Assembly: GCA_003427395.1 (NCBI GenBank)
Contig: BFEA01000148.1
Coordinates: 1,842,917 to 1,874,533 of the forward strand
Source: Chara braunii
Lineage: Eukaryota; Streptophyta; Charophyceae; Charales; Characeae
Length of the DNA: 31,617 nucleotides
Reading direction: 5' to 3'
In this document: positions 1-10,033 of the stretch, in pieces
Numbering within the stretch: position 1 is the first letter of the stretch
How the letters are laid out: every line of letters starts with the position of its first letter
Program-made: the position numbers and the translations under genes
Notes under the pieces: model-generated
Told to the model about the DNA's origin: nothing
Seen by the model: only the letters and a program-made list of their open reading frames with translations
Databases searched by the model: none

Positions 1-212
1 TCTCTCTCTGCCTACGGTTTACCGGGCAGTTCTGTTTGTGACGATATATATATATATATATGAAACTCCGACGAAACAGTTTGTCACAGCCCCTCCTTTT
101 CTCCCTCTCTCTCTGCCTACGGTTTGCCGGGCAGCTCTGTTTGACGATATATATGTATATACTACATAAATATTAGATCTGCCTGGTAAACCGTAGGCAG
201 AGAGAGAGAAGA
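1..212. repeat. Direct and inverted copies of a terminal-repeat-like unit
   Basis: The unit CCTACGGTTTACCGGGCAG, followed by TTCTGTTT(GT)GACGATATATAT, occurs directly at about 11-51 and 116-155. Its first half occurs inverted at 179-208, so 107-137 can pair with 179-208 as a stem of about 30 bp. CT-rich stretches flank each copy. A further inverted copy lies at 767-802. In addition 61-92 is an imperfect inverted match to 314-345. This looks like foldback or MITE-type DNA; no coding capacity is seen. Confidence 0.6.
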
Positions 213-217
213 GGACC

Positions 218-300
218 TTTTTTTTTTTTTTTTTTTTTTTTTTTGAGGACCACTATTTTGGTTTCACTAGCAATTTGGGGAAAAAAAAAAAAAGGAAGAG
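218..300. repeat. Poly-T and poly-A low-complexity stretch
   Basis: A run of 27 T (218-244) is followed by a short unique piece, an A-rich run near 281-293 and two copies of CACTAGCAATT(T/G)GG (about 268-280 and 303-317). The stretch lies within the foldback-rich left end. No gene is seen. Confidence 0.6.
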
Positions 301-362
301 GATCACTAGCAATTGGCTGTGATAGACTGTTCTGTCAGAGTTTCACCGACTCGTAAGGGCCG

Positions 363-517
363 AGGTCCCACTAGCAAAAAGGATAGGATCGAGCTCCTGA
401 ATCTGGATGTGTTTTATGCAGAGATACAGAAAAGCAGTTCCATTTCGATTTCCTGCACATCTCCATAAACTCGTCCAGATTCAGGCATGCGATCCGATCG
501 CTTTGCTAGTGGGACCA
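363..517. mobile_element. Foldback/MITE-like element, GGTCCCACTAGCA termini
   Basis: The left arm starts GGTCCCACTAGCAAA at 364 and the right arm ends TTTGCTAGTGGGACC at 516. The arms stay complementary with mismatches for about 60 bp, including the paired blocks CTGAATCTGGA (398-408) and TCCAGATTCAG (475-485). The middle (about 424-457) is short and partly palindromic. A related element lies at 21749-21874 and one with similar ends at 603-689. It is non-coding; the size and terminal inverted repeats suggest a non-autonomous DNA transposon (inference). Confidence 0.6.
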
Positions 518-602
518 CCCCCCAGGAGGCTGCGCCCTCTAGAGTCTGCAGAGTCCCTGACCAATTATACTGGAAGTGATAATCCACCTTAAGCCCGGGG
601 CA

Positions 603-689
603 AGGTCCCACTTGCACGGATTAAGAGATTCTAGCCGTTGATCTCTGCTATCTAGGGTCAATATCGCTTAATTCGTGTAAGTGGGACCT
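603..689. mobile_element. Second short foldback with AGGTCCCACTTGCA termini
   Basis: The left arm (603-625, AGGTCCCACTTGCACGGATT) pairs with the right arm (667-689, ending GTGTAAGTGGGACCT) with about four mismatches over 23 bp. The loop is about 41 nt. The end sequence is close to that of the foldback at 363-517, so the two may belong to one family. Confidence 0.55.
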
Positions 690-766
690 AGCCCCCGGAA
701 GCAGTTAAGCACTCACGATGTATATATATTTGGATATATAAAGACAAATTTGTATACCTATAAAAT

Positions 767-802
767 GTACATATATATCGTCAAATAGAACTGCCCGGTA
801 AA
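767..802 (-). repeat. Inverted copy of the left-end terminal repeat
   Basis: Read on the minus strand this is TTTACCGGGCAGTTCTATTT then GACGATATATATGTAC. It matches the units at 11-51 and 116-158 with few differences. With the unit at 121 it could bound a 680-bp element (121-802) holding the two small foldbacks. No clear target-site duplication was found. Confidence 0.5.
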
Positions 803-850
803 AAGGTGGTCGTAGCTGCAGGGCCGGATCCCACGGCATGGCCGCCAGGA

Positions 851-880
851 TTTTTTATTTATTTATTTATTTATTTTTTT
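851..880. repeat. (TTTA)n microsatellite
   Basis: Five or so TTTA units are flanked by T runs. It lies just beyond the A-tract (minus strand, 922-913) at the presumed 3' end of LINE-M, and could be part of a longer A-rich tail or a separate microsatellite. Confidence 0.7.
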
Positions 881-912
881 AGACCATTTCTCGATTTATG
901 CGTGTATTTTTA

Positions 913-1447
913 TTTTTTTTTTCAATCAATTTCTTTTCATTTCCAAGAAAATTTGTAGAGGCCGGGGACCTCACAATTCGACCCGGATGTATCTGACAGC
1001 ATCAGCCAGCTTAGCTTACAGGCATAAGCCTACGGAAAAAAACCCTGCGGCCGTTTCCCAGTCCTATGATTCGCATACTTGCCTTATACCTGCTTGCTGA
1101 AACAATCCTCTAAAAAAACAATTAATTGACAGGCGCACTTCACCTCTCTCCTCTAGGCTGGAAACCGGGTCCAGCGTCCCAGAAAAGGTAAGGTACTTCA
1201 GTGTAGCCTGTACTCTACTCCTATTGGTTACGTATCTCTGAACTTTTACTACAGCGTTCTATGACCGAACGGTTTGAGATCCGAAAAACACGAATTACTA
1301 TTCAATTTGAAGTTTTAATCTAAAGAAAACCACTATGTCCCTCTTAACACAGGGGTCCAGATTGGAGGCTACTAAGTAGGCTAAAAACCACAAATACTAA
1401 AACAGTGCTTTTGCCGGACCAAACAGTGGCCTCAGAGATGAAAACAG
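913..1447 (-). other. 3' untranslated region of minus-strand LINE-M
   Basis: This stretch follows the ORF2 stop at 1448-1450 on the minus strand and ends in an A10 tract (T at 913-922 on plus). It holds two recognisable blocks. One is the stem-loop GCTGGACCCGGTTTCCAGC (minus strand of 1157-1175), preceded by GGGAC and shared with the LINE-P 3'UTR. The other is a 30-nt block at 958-987 that recurs with one difference at 22212-22241, also just upstream of a poly-A. The exact 3' end is inferred from the A tract; no target-site duplication was found for LINE-M. Confidence 0.6.
1157..1181 (-). other. Conserved LINE 3'UTR stem-loop (LINE-M copy)
   Basis: The minus strand reads GGGAC then GCTGGA-CCCGGTT-TCCAGC: a perfect 6-bp stem with a 7-nt loop. 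The same bases occur at 10913-10936 (LINE-P), and with one loop change at 26624-26647. In several LINE clades a 3' hairpin is the RT recognition signal; that role here is inference. Confidence 0.6.
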
Positions 1448-2851
1448 TTAAGATAGGAGCCAGCTGCAGACTTCCATTTTACCTTCTGGAGACACAGTTG
1501 CAAGGGCGCCCTTTCTGGCCCATGTCTGGTTAAAACAGTACCTGTTCTTGGATGCTTCGACTCTGGACTGAAGCCAATCTGATCTGATTGCTAGACGTAG
1601 AAGGTACTTGATCGTCTCCGCCTGGCTGTGGAAGAGGGGCTGCTCTTTCTTGAAAAGGGGGTTGTTCCTTGCTTTGCACAGAACCTCCATCACCACTCCT
1701 CTACTTATCAGGGCGATATAACCCCAGCCTGATGAGAGATCCGTGTCCTGAGGAGTTTCCCCATAAAGGATCCATTCTTGGGACCAGATAAAATTCCCCT
1801 CAGACATGGCAGTCCAATGTTTCTTCCACCAGTCCCAGATCTGGAGGGAGAGCGGGCAATACAGCCATATATGGTTTGACGTTTCCCAACCCCACCGACA
1901 GCGGGAGCATTCCTCGGAGATTCTCATTCCCTTCGATGCAAGCCAGGAGGCTGAAGCGGTGGCGAGCATTGATTGCAGCCACATTAGGCTTGCCTGCTTT
2001 TGAGAGGGGATGTCCTTTAGATGCTTCCACAGCTTGAAGAGGTCCATCCCTCCAACCTGGAATCCCGGTTCCTTTCCCAGTCTTTCAGACGCAGTGACAA
2101 TCGCCTGTTTTTAAATCTTGGCTCTGAGGATTCGCACCCCCAACTTTGCTTGGTTGAAGCAGGCTGGTGAGAAGTTCGCGCCAGGTGCGAGTCCCTCCCA
2201 ACCTATCAACGCTGGTTCCACTGTGATATCTGTGGCATTCTCAAATAAAACTAAGCACCTCGCTTCCTTGGACGGATCCGGGGCCCACACCCTGCTTTCT
2301 TCAAATCCCCCTGTTGATGGAATGGTCTTCTCTCCCTGATGTTGCAGCGGCGACTCTCTGCTCGTTCTCCTGGGTGCCGCCCACACCTGTACTTTGGTTC
2401 CCTGCGGCAGATCTGGGCCTAAAACCCTCAGAAAATGGCCTGGTGTCTCAGGGTCTTTAAGCCAGGTTCCGGCGAGGGCTTCTGAATTGCTCTTCAGTTG
2501 GCACAACCAGAAGGCTGGAATAGCTTTCTTCAGGGTAGCAAAATTTTCGCTGAGGTTATGGACCCTGGGCATGGATCTGCGCAAAGAGGGGAGGCTTTTC
2601 CAGTCCTCAGTGGACGGATCCCACAGGTCTTTTAGTTGGATGAAGCCTTTTTCCACCCAGGTCCTGCCAAAACTCCCTCTACTTCCATCCGCCAGGAGAG
2701 GGGAGCCATCCTCTTGGAGTATCAGTGCATTCTCAAAAAGAAATTGGTTCAGCACCTCCACCAGGGAGGAGGGCTTGACTCTTCTATTGGGGAAAAGTTT
2801 GTGCCAAGCGAATAGAATGTTCTTCCATAGTCTTGAATTAGGACGTCTGCG
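1448..2851 (-). pseudogene. LINE-M ORF2, 3' part: post-RT region and zf-RVT zinc finger
   Basis: This is the C-terminal part of a LINE ORF2 polyprotein, read from 2851 down to the TAA at 1450-1448. The first residues, RRRPNSRLWKN, continue the frame broken at 11878. The block ending VEKGFIQLKDLWD aligns with VKKGIFTLGDLWD of LINE-P, which places it just after the RT palm and thumb. A zf-RVT zinc finger (CSRCRWG...NHIWLYCP, then IWDWW) lies at about 1909-1840. One in-frame TAA at 2113-2111 interrupts the frame, so it is decayed. The upstream half is at 11878-14667, displaced by the LINE-P insertion. Open frame running further upstream on this strand, past 2851, belongs to the antisense of LINE-P and is not part of this gene. 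Confidence 0.85.
2841..2851 (+). repeat. Target-site duplication, left copy (LINE-P insertion)
   Basis: GGACGTCTGCG here is identical to 11878-11888, which directly follows the A tract 11856-11877. LINE-M homology breaks at both copies, and its ORF2 frame (minus strand, residues RRRP at the repeat) resumes correctly if one copy is counted once. Confidence 0.85.
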
Positions 2852-4302
2852 GAGATCTGATCCTGCACAACAGTGAAGAGGGATGCGGTCAAACACCGAG
2901 CCATACCGCCCCCCGACAGCAATCACTGATCCCGGATCAAGCCCAAGACCACCTCTGGGCCCTGGGCGTGGCGCGAGAACAAGCACAACCGCATGCTCTA
3001 ACGGCAGTGATGCACCAACAACAAATCGAAGTGGAGATGCAAAGGCAGGCTTGGGAGATTGCACAGGCACAACAACGTTTTCACCAAGAGTTGCAAGCCG
3101 CAGCTCATCAGCAACGAGTCCAAGCAGCGACTCAGGCCTACCACCAGCAGCATCGACAATATGTTCAGCAGCAGCAGCTGGCGGCTGTCCAATTCCAAAT
3201 CTCTCAGGGGGAGCAGGCCGCACCTCGACTCGATCCACAGCTCTCGCTCCCTCCTCCTCCGGTCACTCCTTCGGAATCATCCACCGTGAGGTTTGACCAC
3301 CAAGAAGACGCCATCATACAATCGGAGGATGAAAACGACCAGCAGGCCAACATGCTAGGGGAACTGCAAGAAGAGAAAGATGAGCAAGGGGACATAACCC
3401 TGCTAGACGAGGCCACAGGTCTCTCCCGGACCCAAACAGAGGAAACCATGATCCAGCCGGAAGCATATCCACCACATGATCCGACTAGAGAGGAAAACGA
3501 TACTCACAAGGAGGCAAAAAGCAAAACACACTCAAAGCGAAAAACACACCCAGTCTGGGCTAACAAAAGAGTGCAAAAAAAATTGAAAGAAATGGTTGAC
3601 TGGGTCCTCCTAAAGATTCGCTCCCCAGCGTCGGGATCGATTCATGACAAAATATCACCACTACACTGGGAGAAAATCAGACGGACAATCCTGAAAGACA
3701 AACAGATCAGAGCATCAGTCACAGCCCATGCATCACCAAGTGAGGTGGATTGGAAGATGGTGGGAAAAGTGACCATACTGACTATTCAACACATGATTGA
3801 CAGAGTGAGGTCGGTGGCGAGCCCTACACGGCCAGAGACAGATCTGGTAGTCTCCTCGATGCACGTCACAAATCGAACACTCTCCTTCGAAGACCAACAC
3901 TGGCCCCCGGTGCTGGTGCAAGAGATGGCAGGGGTCTTACATACATTGGCCCCTCAGGGAGTACTGTCAACCATCACGACCCCACTAGAGGAACCGATCC
4001 CGTCAGATATGCTAATGCCAGTCCTCCACATTGCACCGACCCACCACAGGTCCTCTGATAGCGAAACTGCCTGCCATATCATATCAAACACGGTCATTGA
4101 TCTCATACAGGAGACCACATCGGATTCTACTCCTGATTCGTCACAAACATCAACATCTCAAGAACAGGGGGAGGAAGACGAATCTGATGACTCACAAGAC
4201 CTCCTTCTCCCGCAGACTCCCATCCTCACCCTCACACTGGGAAAAGAGGAGGCGAAGGCTAAGATCAAGTGTAGTATCTGTTCTGATCAGTTTAATATCT
4301 GA
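2852..4302 (+). pseudogene. LINE-P ORF1, N-terminal and middle part
   Basis: An ORF1 (nucleic-acid-binding LINE protein) is inferred from its position upstream of the endonuclease/RT ORF. The frame is open from the insertion junction to the TGA at 4300-4302; the first ATG is at 3010, so either that is the start or the 5' end was lost. The first 80 residues after the ATG are very rich in Gln and Ala (for example QQHRQYVQQQQLAAVQFQ) and likely form helix or coiled coil. An acidic, Ser/Thr-rich part, a Lys-rich stretch (KEAKSKTHSKRKTH) and a helical region near 3560-3830 follow. The end reads IKCSICSDQFNI, a CxxC pair that may be the start of a lost zinc finger. I see no RRM or CCHC knuckle. It may continue in another frame into 4480-5048. 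Confidence 0.65.
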
Positions 4303-4480
4303 TCCGTGGTCCATCGGGCCACATGATATTAAATTAATTTTTCGGGGGTATGGTGGGGTCATATGGGTAGGCTTGCTTACTCGACCCCTCTGAGTTGCCT
4401 CTGTATTGCACTGCAGCAGAGCGTGGCTCGCCCCATTCTCCCTTCCAGGGGAAAAAAAAAAAAAAAAAAAAAAAAAAAAG
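4303..4480 (+). other. Frame-breaking segment with an A28 run inside LINE-P ORF1
   Basis: The ORF1 frame ends at 4302, the next open frame differs, and an uninterrupted run of 28 A lies at 4452-4479. CCAGGGGA occurs just before the A run (4446-4453) and again just after it (4486-4493). This could be a small poly-A-tailed insertion, a microsatellite expansion or an assembly effect. The sequence before the A run has no recognised coding signal. Confidence 0.4.
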
Positions 4481-5048
4481 AATCACCAGGGGAGTACTAA
4501 GAGGCCTTATACGCGCTCCTGCAGCATGCCAAACACACCAACACTACGACACGGTGTTGGGACTTCTCATCCTCCCGATGAGGAGAGAGCCCTATTCATG
4601 TCAGTGGCAGTTGGGACTCCGTGCTAGAGGCCCGTTGGCAAATTGCAGCCTGATAAATGCCAGGGTGGTGGGGATGACACTTGAAGGATGGTGGGGGACC
4701 TACGGGGCACCAGAAGCAATCAGACTAGCAAAGCTCCTCATCAAGGAGAATCGGGACAAAGGAGCTCGAGGGATCGCCCTACACACAGACCACCCTTTCC
4801 CACCAGGGATCATAATGGCAGTGACACTGTTTGATTTCGAACAAACAGATGAAAGAAAGGTTGCAGCAGAATTGTCTCTCCATTGGTTTTCACATGACCA
4901 GCTAGCAATGATACCCTCGGCAAGGCTTTTGCCGAACTTCGCCTGGCGCCGCCCACAGATCCTCACATTTATACAGGCCATAATCGAAAACTCGGTCCTG
5001 GATATGAACACCAAATGGGACGATCCCAAGTATGTCACCAACTGCTAG
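4480..5048 (+). pseudogene. LINE-P ORF1, C-terminal domain
   Basis: This open frame follows the A run and ends at TAG 5046-5048, overlapping the ORF2 ATG (5032) by 17 nt. It holds a compact domain with LEGWWGTYGAPEAIRLAKLL, then KGARGIALHTDHPFPPG and ELSLHWFSHDQLAMIP. The IALH ... HW pattern also appears in the C-terminal part of LINE-M ORF1 (14679-15047: GGKTIALHISF ... NQSIHWLPLAHLL). The similar position suggests a shared ORF1 C-terminal domain that I cannot name. The frame differs from the upstream ORF1 part, so a frameshift or insertion lies between 4302 and 4480. Confidence 0.55.
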
Positions 5049-6645
5049 GCGCACAGGCCTGCATATTCGTAAGACACAAGCCATACCCACAACGGGAGAC
5101 ACCGACCCAAGTGCAGCCCACATGGCTTCGGCTGAGGTCAGCTCACAAATACAACCCGTCCACACACTGCAACTTCTACCACCACTTTGTCCCCCCTCTC
5201 CTCCGCCCCCATCACGCGAGCTACTCACCCCGCCACCTCCAACCGTTCCCCCCCCCCTCTGCAGACCCCCGCCATGGTCCAAAAAACTGGCCGAAGCGGA
5301 CCTCCACATTCGCTCAATTAACGTCAACGGCTTGATGTCTGCTAACCAACAGAAAAGAACTGCCATTTGGAACGAAATTAGAGACCCGGGCGCAGTCGAA
5401 TGACCTGATGCGATTTGTGTACAAGAAACACACCTCACTATGTCGCCTGCACATGAAGCCAGAAGGAAAGAAATATGGCAACATACAGCATACACAGCAC
5501 CCTCCACAGCCCGTGCATCCGCGGGGGTGGCCATCTGGCTGCCCCCGTCATCTCGCTTGAAACTTGTACAATATGAATATGATAAACAAGATGGGCGCTG
5601 GGTATACCTGAAAGCGACTATTGGGGAAGAGACGATCTGCTTGGTGAGTGCCTATGGCCCAAACAATGTATACGACCGACTGCACTTTTTGGAATCCCTT
5701 CACCAAGCACTACCTGCAGACACCCCACTGATTATAGCGGGGGACTTTAACATAATCCCTGACCCGTGCCTAGATAGACAATCATCTTCCTCGTCTCAAA
5801 GGGGCAACATAACAGCGGACATCTTCAGGCTTCATCAAATGATAGAAGATTTGCAACTGTGTGACATATACAGACAACTGCACCCTGCCAAAAGATCATA
5901 CACCTGCCTCAGATCGAGGGGAGAGGCGGGCCTGTCCAATTCAAGAATTGATTTCTTCCTAATATCTCAAACACTGACAGGCCTCGCCACAGTGGCGGAA
6001 ATCAAAACCCTCAGTCCCTGCAGATCTTTTGACCATAGGTGTATTGTCCTGGGCCTATCGTTCCATAATCATGTCACGCGTGGGCAGAGCTTTTACAAAT
6101 TTAACACCTTGTTGCTCAAACAGCCTGAGCTACAGGGACTGGTGAAGCAGTTCTGGCGCTACTGGGCGGCTCAAAAACATAATCACCACTCGATGGTGGA
6201 CTGGTTCAACAAGGGAGTCGCAAATCTGAGAGAACGAATAAAAAAGTTCTCTATCAAGCATGCCAGAGATCGAAAGCTAGTCTTGGAAAACTTGCTGCAC
6301 ACACTGGAACAATGGGATGCGCAAATGTCTGATCAACCCCTAGACACCTTCACATTTAACCAACTACAACAAGCAAGGGACCACCTTCAAGCATACTTAG
6401 ACCGGGAATCAGAAGCATGGCGTATCCAAGCAAGGGTCAAACGAGGGACCACAGAAGCGACCATGGCCAAATCCTTCTTCAGACAGGCAAAAACTCGTGC
6501 CAGACAGAACGTAGTGCCTTCCTTACACCACCCCTTCGACGCGAGAAAGTAGGAAGCCTCGAACTCGTACTCTATAGTAGACTATGCGACAATATATTAC
6601 TGAAACCTCTTCCCTTCAGAGAACGTCAAATGGGGAGACAACGCA
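5032..6645 (+). pseudogene. LINE-P ORF2, N-terminal part: AP-type endonuclease and linker
   Basis: The APE-like endonuclease nicks target DNA to prime reverse transcription. The ATG at 5032 overlaps the end of ORF1. About 90 residues of Pro-rich leader (PPSPPPPSREL, TPPPPTVPPPL) precede the endonuclease: IRSINVNGL, DAICVQETHL (metal-binding Glu), CLVSAYGPN, IIAGDFNIIPD, SRIDFFLIS and SFDHRCIVLG (catalytic His). A helical, basic linker with a Gln/Arg-rich end follows. In-frame stops are TGA 5401-5403, TAG 6550-6552 and TGA 6598-6600. The frame is otherwise continuous into the RT at 6646, so these are point decay and not separate genes. Confidence 0.85.
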
Positions 6646-7988
6646 TTGCAACAAGCGAGGGCAACTCTCTTGAATAACCTTACAGCCCTGTTATCCCAAC
6701 AGCAAAGGCAAACATTAGAAGAGCCCCTGTCAGCAGAGGAAATTCGCTCAGCACTGTCCGCAATGGAGGACAAGAAAACTCTGGGTTTGGACGCTTTCCC
6801 GAAAGAGTTCTGGTTACACTTCTGGGATCTTTTCAAACAGGACCTAAACGAATACATACAAGCAGTCCAGCACGAAGGAAGATTCGGGGATCTGATGAGT
6901 CAAGTAGTCACAACCTTGCTGTACAAAAAGGGGGACCGAGCAAAAATTCGTAATTTCAGACCGATCACCCTCCTACCTCTGCCTTATAAAATGGTGGCTA
7001 AAGCCCTGAGCAAAACCGCATACAACATCTCATACATATGGATCAGACGGGCTTTATGCCCCACATAAATATTCAAGATAATGTCCTCCTGGTCAATGAA
7101 ACAATTAAGTATGCACGCCAAAGAGGGGTGGATGCAACTATTTTGTTCATAGACTTCGAAAAGGCATATGATCATGTAGACTGGAACTTCCTGGACTTAT
7201 GCCTGGACAGAATGAACTTTGGCCCGAGTTTTCGCCAATGAGTGACCACCCTGCATGCATCCTCATCTACTAACATAATGCTGAATGGTCACCTGTCCCC
7301 CCCCTTCCCCCTGCAAAGATCGGTGAGGCAGGGGGACCCGATAGCCCCCCTGCTCTTCGTTATAGTTATGGAGGCGCTGGCCTCCTTAATAAGAGCAAAT
7401 CCGACTATTGAACATATAGACATACCAGAAATACCAAGGCATAAGATCCCAATGACCTCTTTTTTTGTTGATGATCTTACTGTCCTCATCAAAGCCTCTT
7501 CTGAGAGGATGAGAGCGCTAGCTGAAACTATTCACCTCTTCTCGATTGCAACTGACATGAAAGTCAACTGGGGCTCCAAAACCGAAGGGTGGTGGCTCCA
7601 TACAGCAGGTCAACCCCCACCGGAGGAGCCTGTTGTTAATTGGCGACAGAAAGAAGAGGCGATACGGATCCTAGGGGTGCAACTTACAGCATTGGGTCCC
7701 CTAAACGATCACGGGGACCAGCTGGTCCACACAGCCTTACAAGCGATGGCCAAATGGAAAGGCCTTCATACCTCACTAGTGGGCAGGGCCCTGGCCATTA
7801 ACAATGTCATCCTTTCGACCATCTGGTATAAAACAACATTCTGGTCCATCGATTGCAAACAATACCATAGGCTTAAAGAAGCCATAGCCGCCTACTTATG
7901 GAGAAACGACCATGAGCTATACTCATGCATAAAACGGGTGGCTTGGGCTAGCCCAACCAAGAACCAAGGGAGGGCTTGCTATTATTGA
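6646..7988 (+). pseudogene. LINE-P ORF2, reverse transcriptase domain
   Basis: Reverse transcriptase of L1 type. Visible motifs: fingers DKKTLGLDAFPKEFW and LLYKKGDRAKIRNFRPITLL; motif A ILFIDFEKAYDHVDW with Asp at about 7152; motif B RQGDPIAPLLF near 7326; motif C FFVDDL with the Asp pair at about 7470; then MKVNWGSKTE and ILGVQLTALG. The catalytic Asp residues are all present, but a frameshift lies near 7020-7040, an in-frame TGA is at 7239-7241 and another frameshift near 7970. The protein cannot be made as one chain from this copy. FVDD is a known variant of the YADD box. Confidence 0.9.
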
Positions 7989-9727
7989 TCCTCTAGACCA
8001 GACTAAAGCCCTGATCTTCAAGGTGATCGTCAGATTACTCATGGCGGACGAGCTTATGTGGGGCCCACTGACCATCATTCAACTTGCCAACTTGGCCCCG
8101 CCAACGCCTGAGGACAAACTGGTCCATCCCTTCGTATGGCTAACTAATCCGGCTTGGTCCATCCCGTCCATCCCCAAGTCTGGGACCAGAGAATCAACAG
8201 AGGCTGCAATAAAAACTGATCTCACACACGATCCGCTATGGACTTCCTTGATAGCCCTCTGGCGAGAGATGGGCCCCAAAAAACTTCTACCACCACACCG
8301 GTGGCACGAGATTTCGAGACAACCTTGCTTCGGAAACCCATGTATACTGGACCTTCAGGGGAAACCGTTCTATATCAAACATGAAGCACACTGGCTGTCA
8401 TGGGTCAAAAAAGGTATCTTTACTTTAGGGGATCTGTGGGATTATGGGATACCCAGGCTGGGCGATGGAAAACGGCGAAGAACCTGCGTGCCCAGCTGAA
8501 ACACATCCGAAACCTTGAAGACAAATTGCAACAAATTCAAGAAGCGGTCCCCATAGCTTGGGTGCGAGCCCTTCGAAAAGGCCCGCATATCATCAAAGGG
8601 GACTGGGTGATCTTGGAAGCCTCTCTCCCGCTCCCTATGACAATCTTCAAGGTTCCAGAGTGCTCAATCTCACAGGCGGACCTGGAAGCCTATGAGCCAG
8701 AAGTCCCGGGCTCCAGAATGTCGCAGATGACTCGGAACTCCCAACTGGATATTACACAACAGCTCTCGGGCCTCATGCGAATAAGAGTGCTTGGAGATGA
8801 CACAGAGGGATGGTGGGCCTATGAACCAACAACCCCAGTTTGTTGTCTGCCATTTGACCCTGAAGAATGGCAATGACAAGAACAACAACCGCTCTCGTTC
8901 TAGAAATTTACAGTTAAAGAATGTTACAGGAATATTCATAAAACAAATGACACCACTTATATTATCAAAAACATGTGGGCCCGAGACTCACACATAGATA
9001 TGGAGGACCTGCAGTGCTTCAAATGGTCACAATATATACATTTGTCACCAGTATCTCAGAGGGCACTGCAATGGCAAATAATCTACCGTTGTTTGCCGAC
9101 ACCTGCATGGATAGTGTCTAGATCACAGTTGGAACAAAAGGGAGAACTGTCTCCCCTATGCTCCTATTGCAGATCGCCTGGGCAACCACAGATTGCAGAT
9201 ATGGAGCACTGTTTGCTCTATTGTCTTCTAGCATGCCAGATCTGGCAATGGTGGATGGCAGCATGGGGATACCTCACCAATACAGACTTCCCATGGGACG
9301 TGGCAATCATCCTACTCGGCCACATTTCAAAGACCGCGACCCCATGGAAAGATTTCCAGCTTAACCTATTCGAATACACAATGCTGGAAGTCCTTATGGT
9401 AGCCTGGCGGACAAGGTGCTCTCATGAATACAAAGAACATACCTTTGGGTTTGTTCAAGCCAGGTTGCACATTATAGACACACTGAGGTGCAACATACAT
9501 AAGGCCGTATACGAAGACAGGAACTGATCACAGCCTTCAAAACAACCTGGCTTGATCTGGACAATAAGATAGTTGATCTTGACAACGCACAACAACTAAA
9601 ATGGAAACCCTGGTGGCAGATGGAAAGACAATGGCGCAGAAAGCCACAGGCAATGTTTCGAAGACCTGAACCGGGACTTCCCATCATACAGATCACTCCA
9701 AATGACGACTCGTCCCTCCAACAATAA
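7989..9727 (+). pseudogene. LINE-P ORF2, C-terminal region with zf-RVT zinc finger
   Basis: This continues the RT frame after a shift: GGLAIIDPLDQTKALIFK, then WVKKGIFTLGDLWD, which matches the same place in LINE-M. A second frameshift lies near 8400-8450, in-frame TGA at 8874-8876 and TAG at 8904-8906, then KNMWARDSH and the zf-RVT finger CSYCRSPG...ADMEHCLLYC with IWQWW (about 9159-9250). A last frameshift near 9521 leads to LITAFKTTWLDLDNKIV ... and the TAA at 9725-9727. zf-RVT is found in many plant LINE and retro-gene proteins; its role is likely nucleic acid binding. No RNase H motif is seen. Confidence 0.8.
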
Positions 9728-10033
9728 CCGTTCACCCAGTCGATAGACCTTTCATCTCGTGCCGTCCCCAACGTGCCACCGAGCCAACCAACACAACCCG
9801 TTCCGCAGCTCCCACTCACACCTCCGTCGATTACCACCTCCCAACCCCCTCCATTGCCCTCTGGGCCTCCCCCCGCTACACCGCCACCCCCTCCCCCAAT
9901 AACCCAAACACCCCTTCCAACTGTTCCCTCTTCTCCCTCACTACCAAACTCCCTCCCCCCACCCATTCCTGCACCTCCACCAACAGCCAGCTCAGGGACC
10001 GACAAGTCCTCTACGCAACCTCAAAGATCATAG
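9728..10033 (+). other. Proline-codon-rich pyrimidine tract after LINE-P ORF2
   Basis: A C/T-rich stretch has an open frame (9773-10033, ending TAG) encoding mostly Pro, Ser and Thr (PPPPPPITQTPLPTVPSS). It may be a third small ORF, a lost C-terminal tail, or only a pyrimidine-rich 3'UTR. The Pro-rich start of ORF2 (5150-5270) has the same base composition. Codon structure alone does not decide between these. Confidence 0.35.

Noticed and set aside
2852-3238. Minus-strand open frame running from LINE-M ORF2 into 3238
   Set aside because: Beyond 2851 it is antisense of LINE-P ORF1; the frame crosses an insertion junction by chance.
5401-8906. Stop-codon recoding in LINE-P ORF2
   Set aside because: The stops are a mixture of TGA and TAG, LINE-M has TAA and TAG, and frameshifts are present too, so decay explains them.
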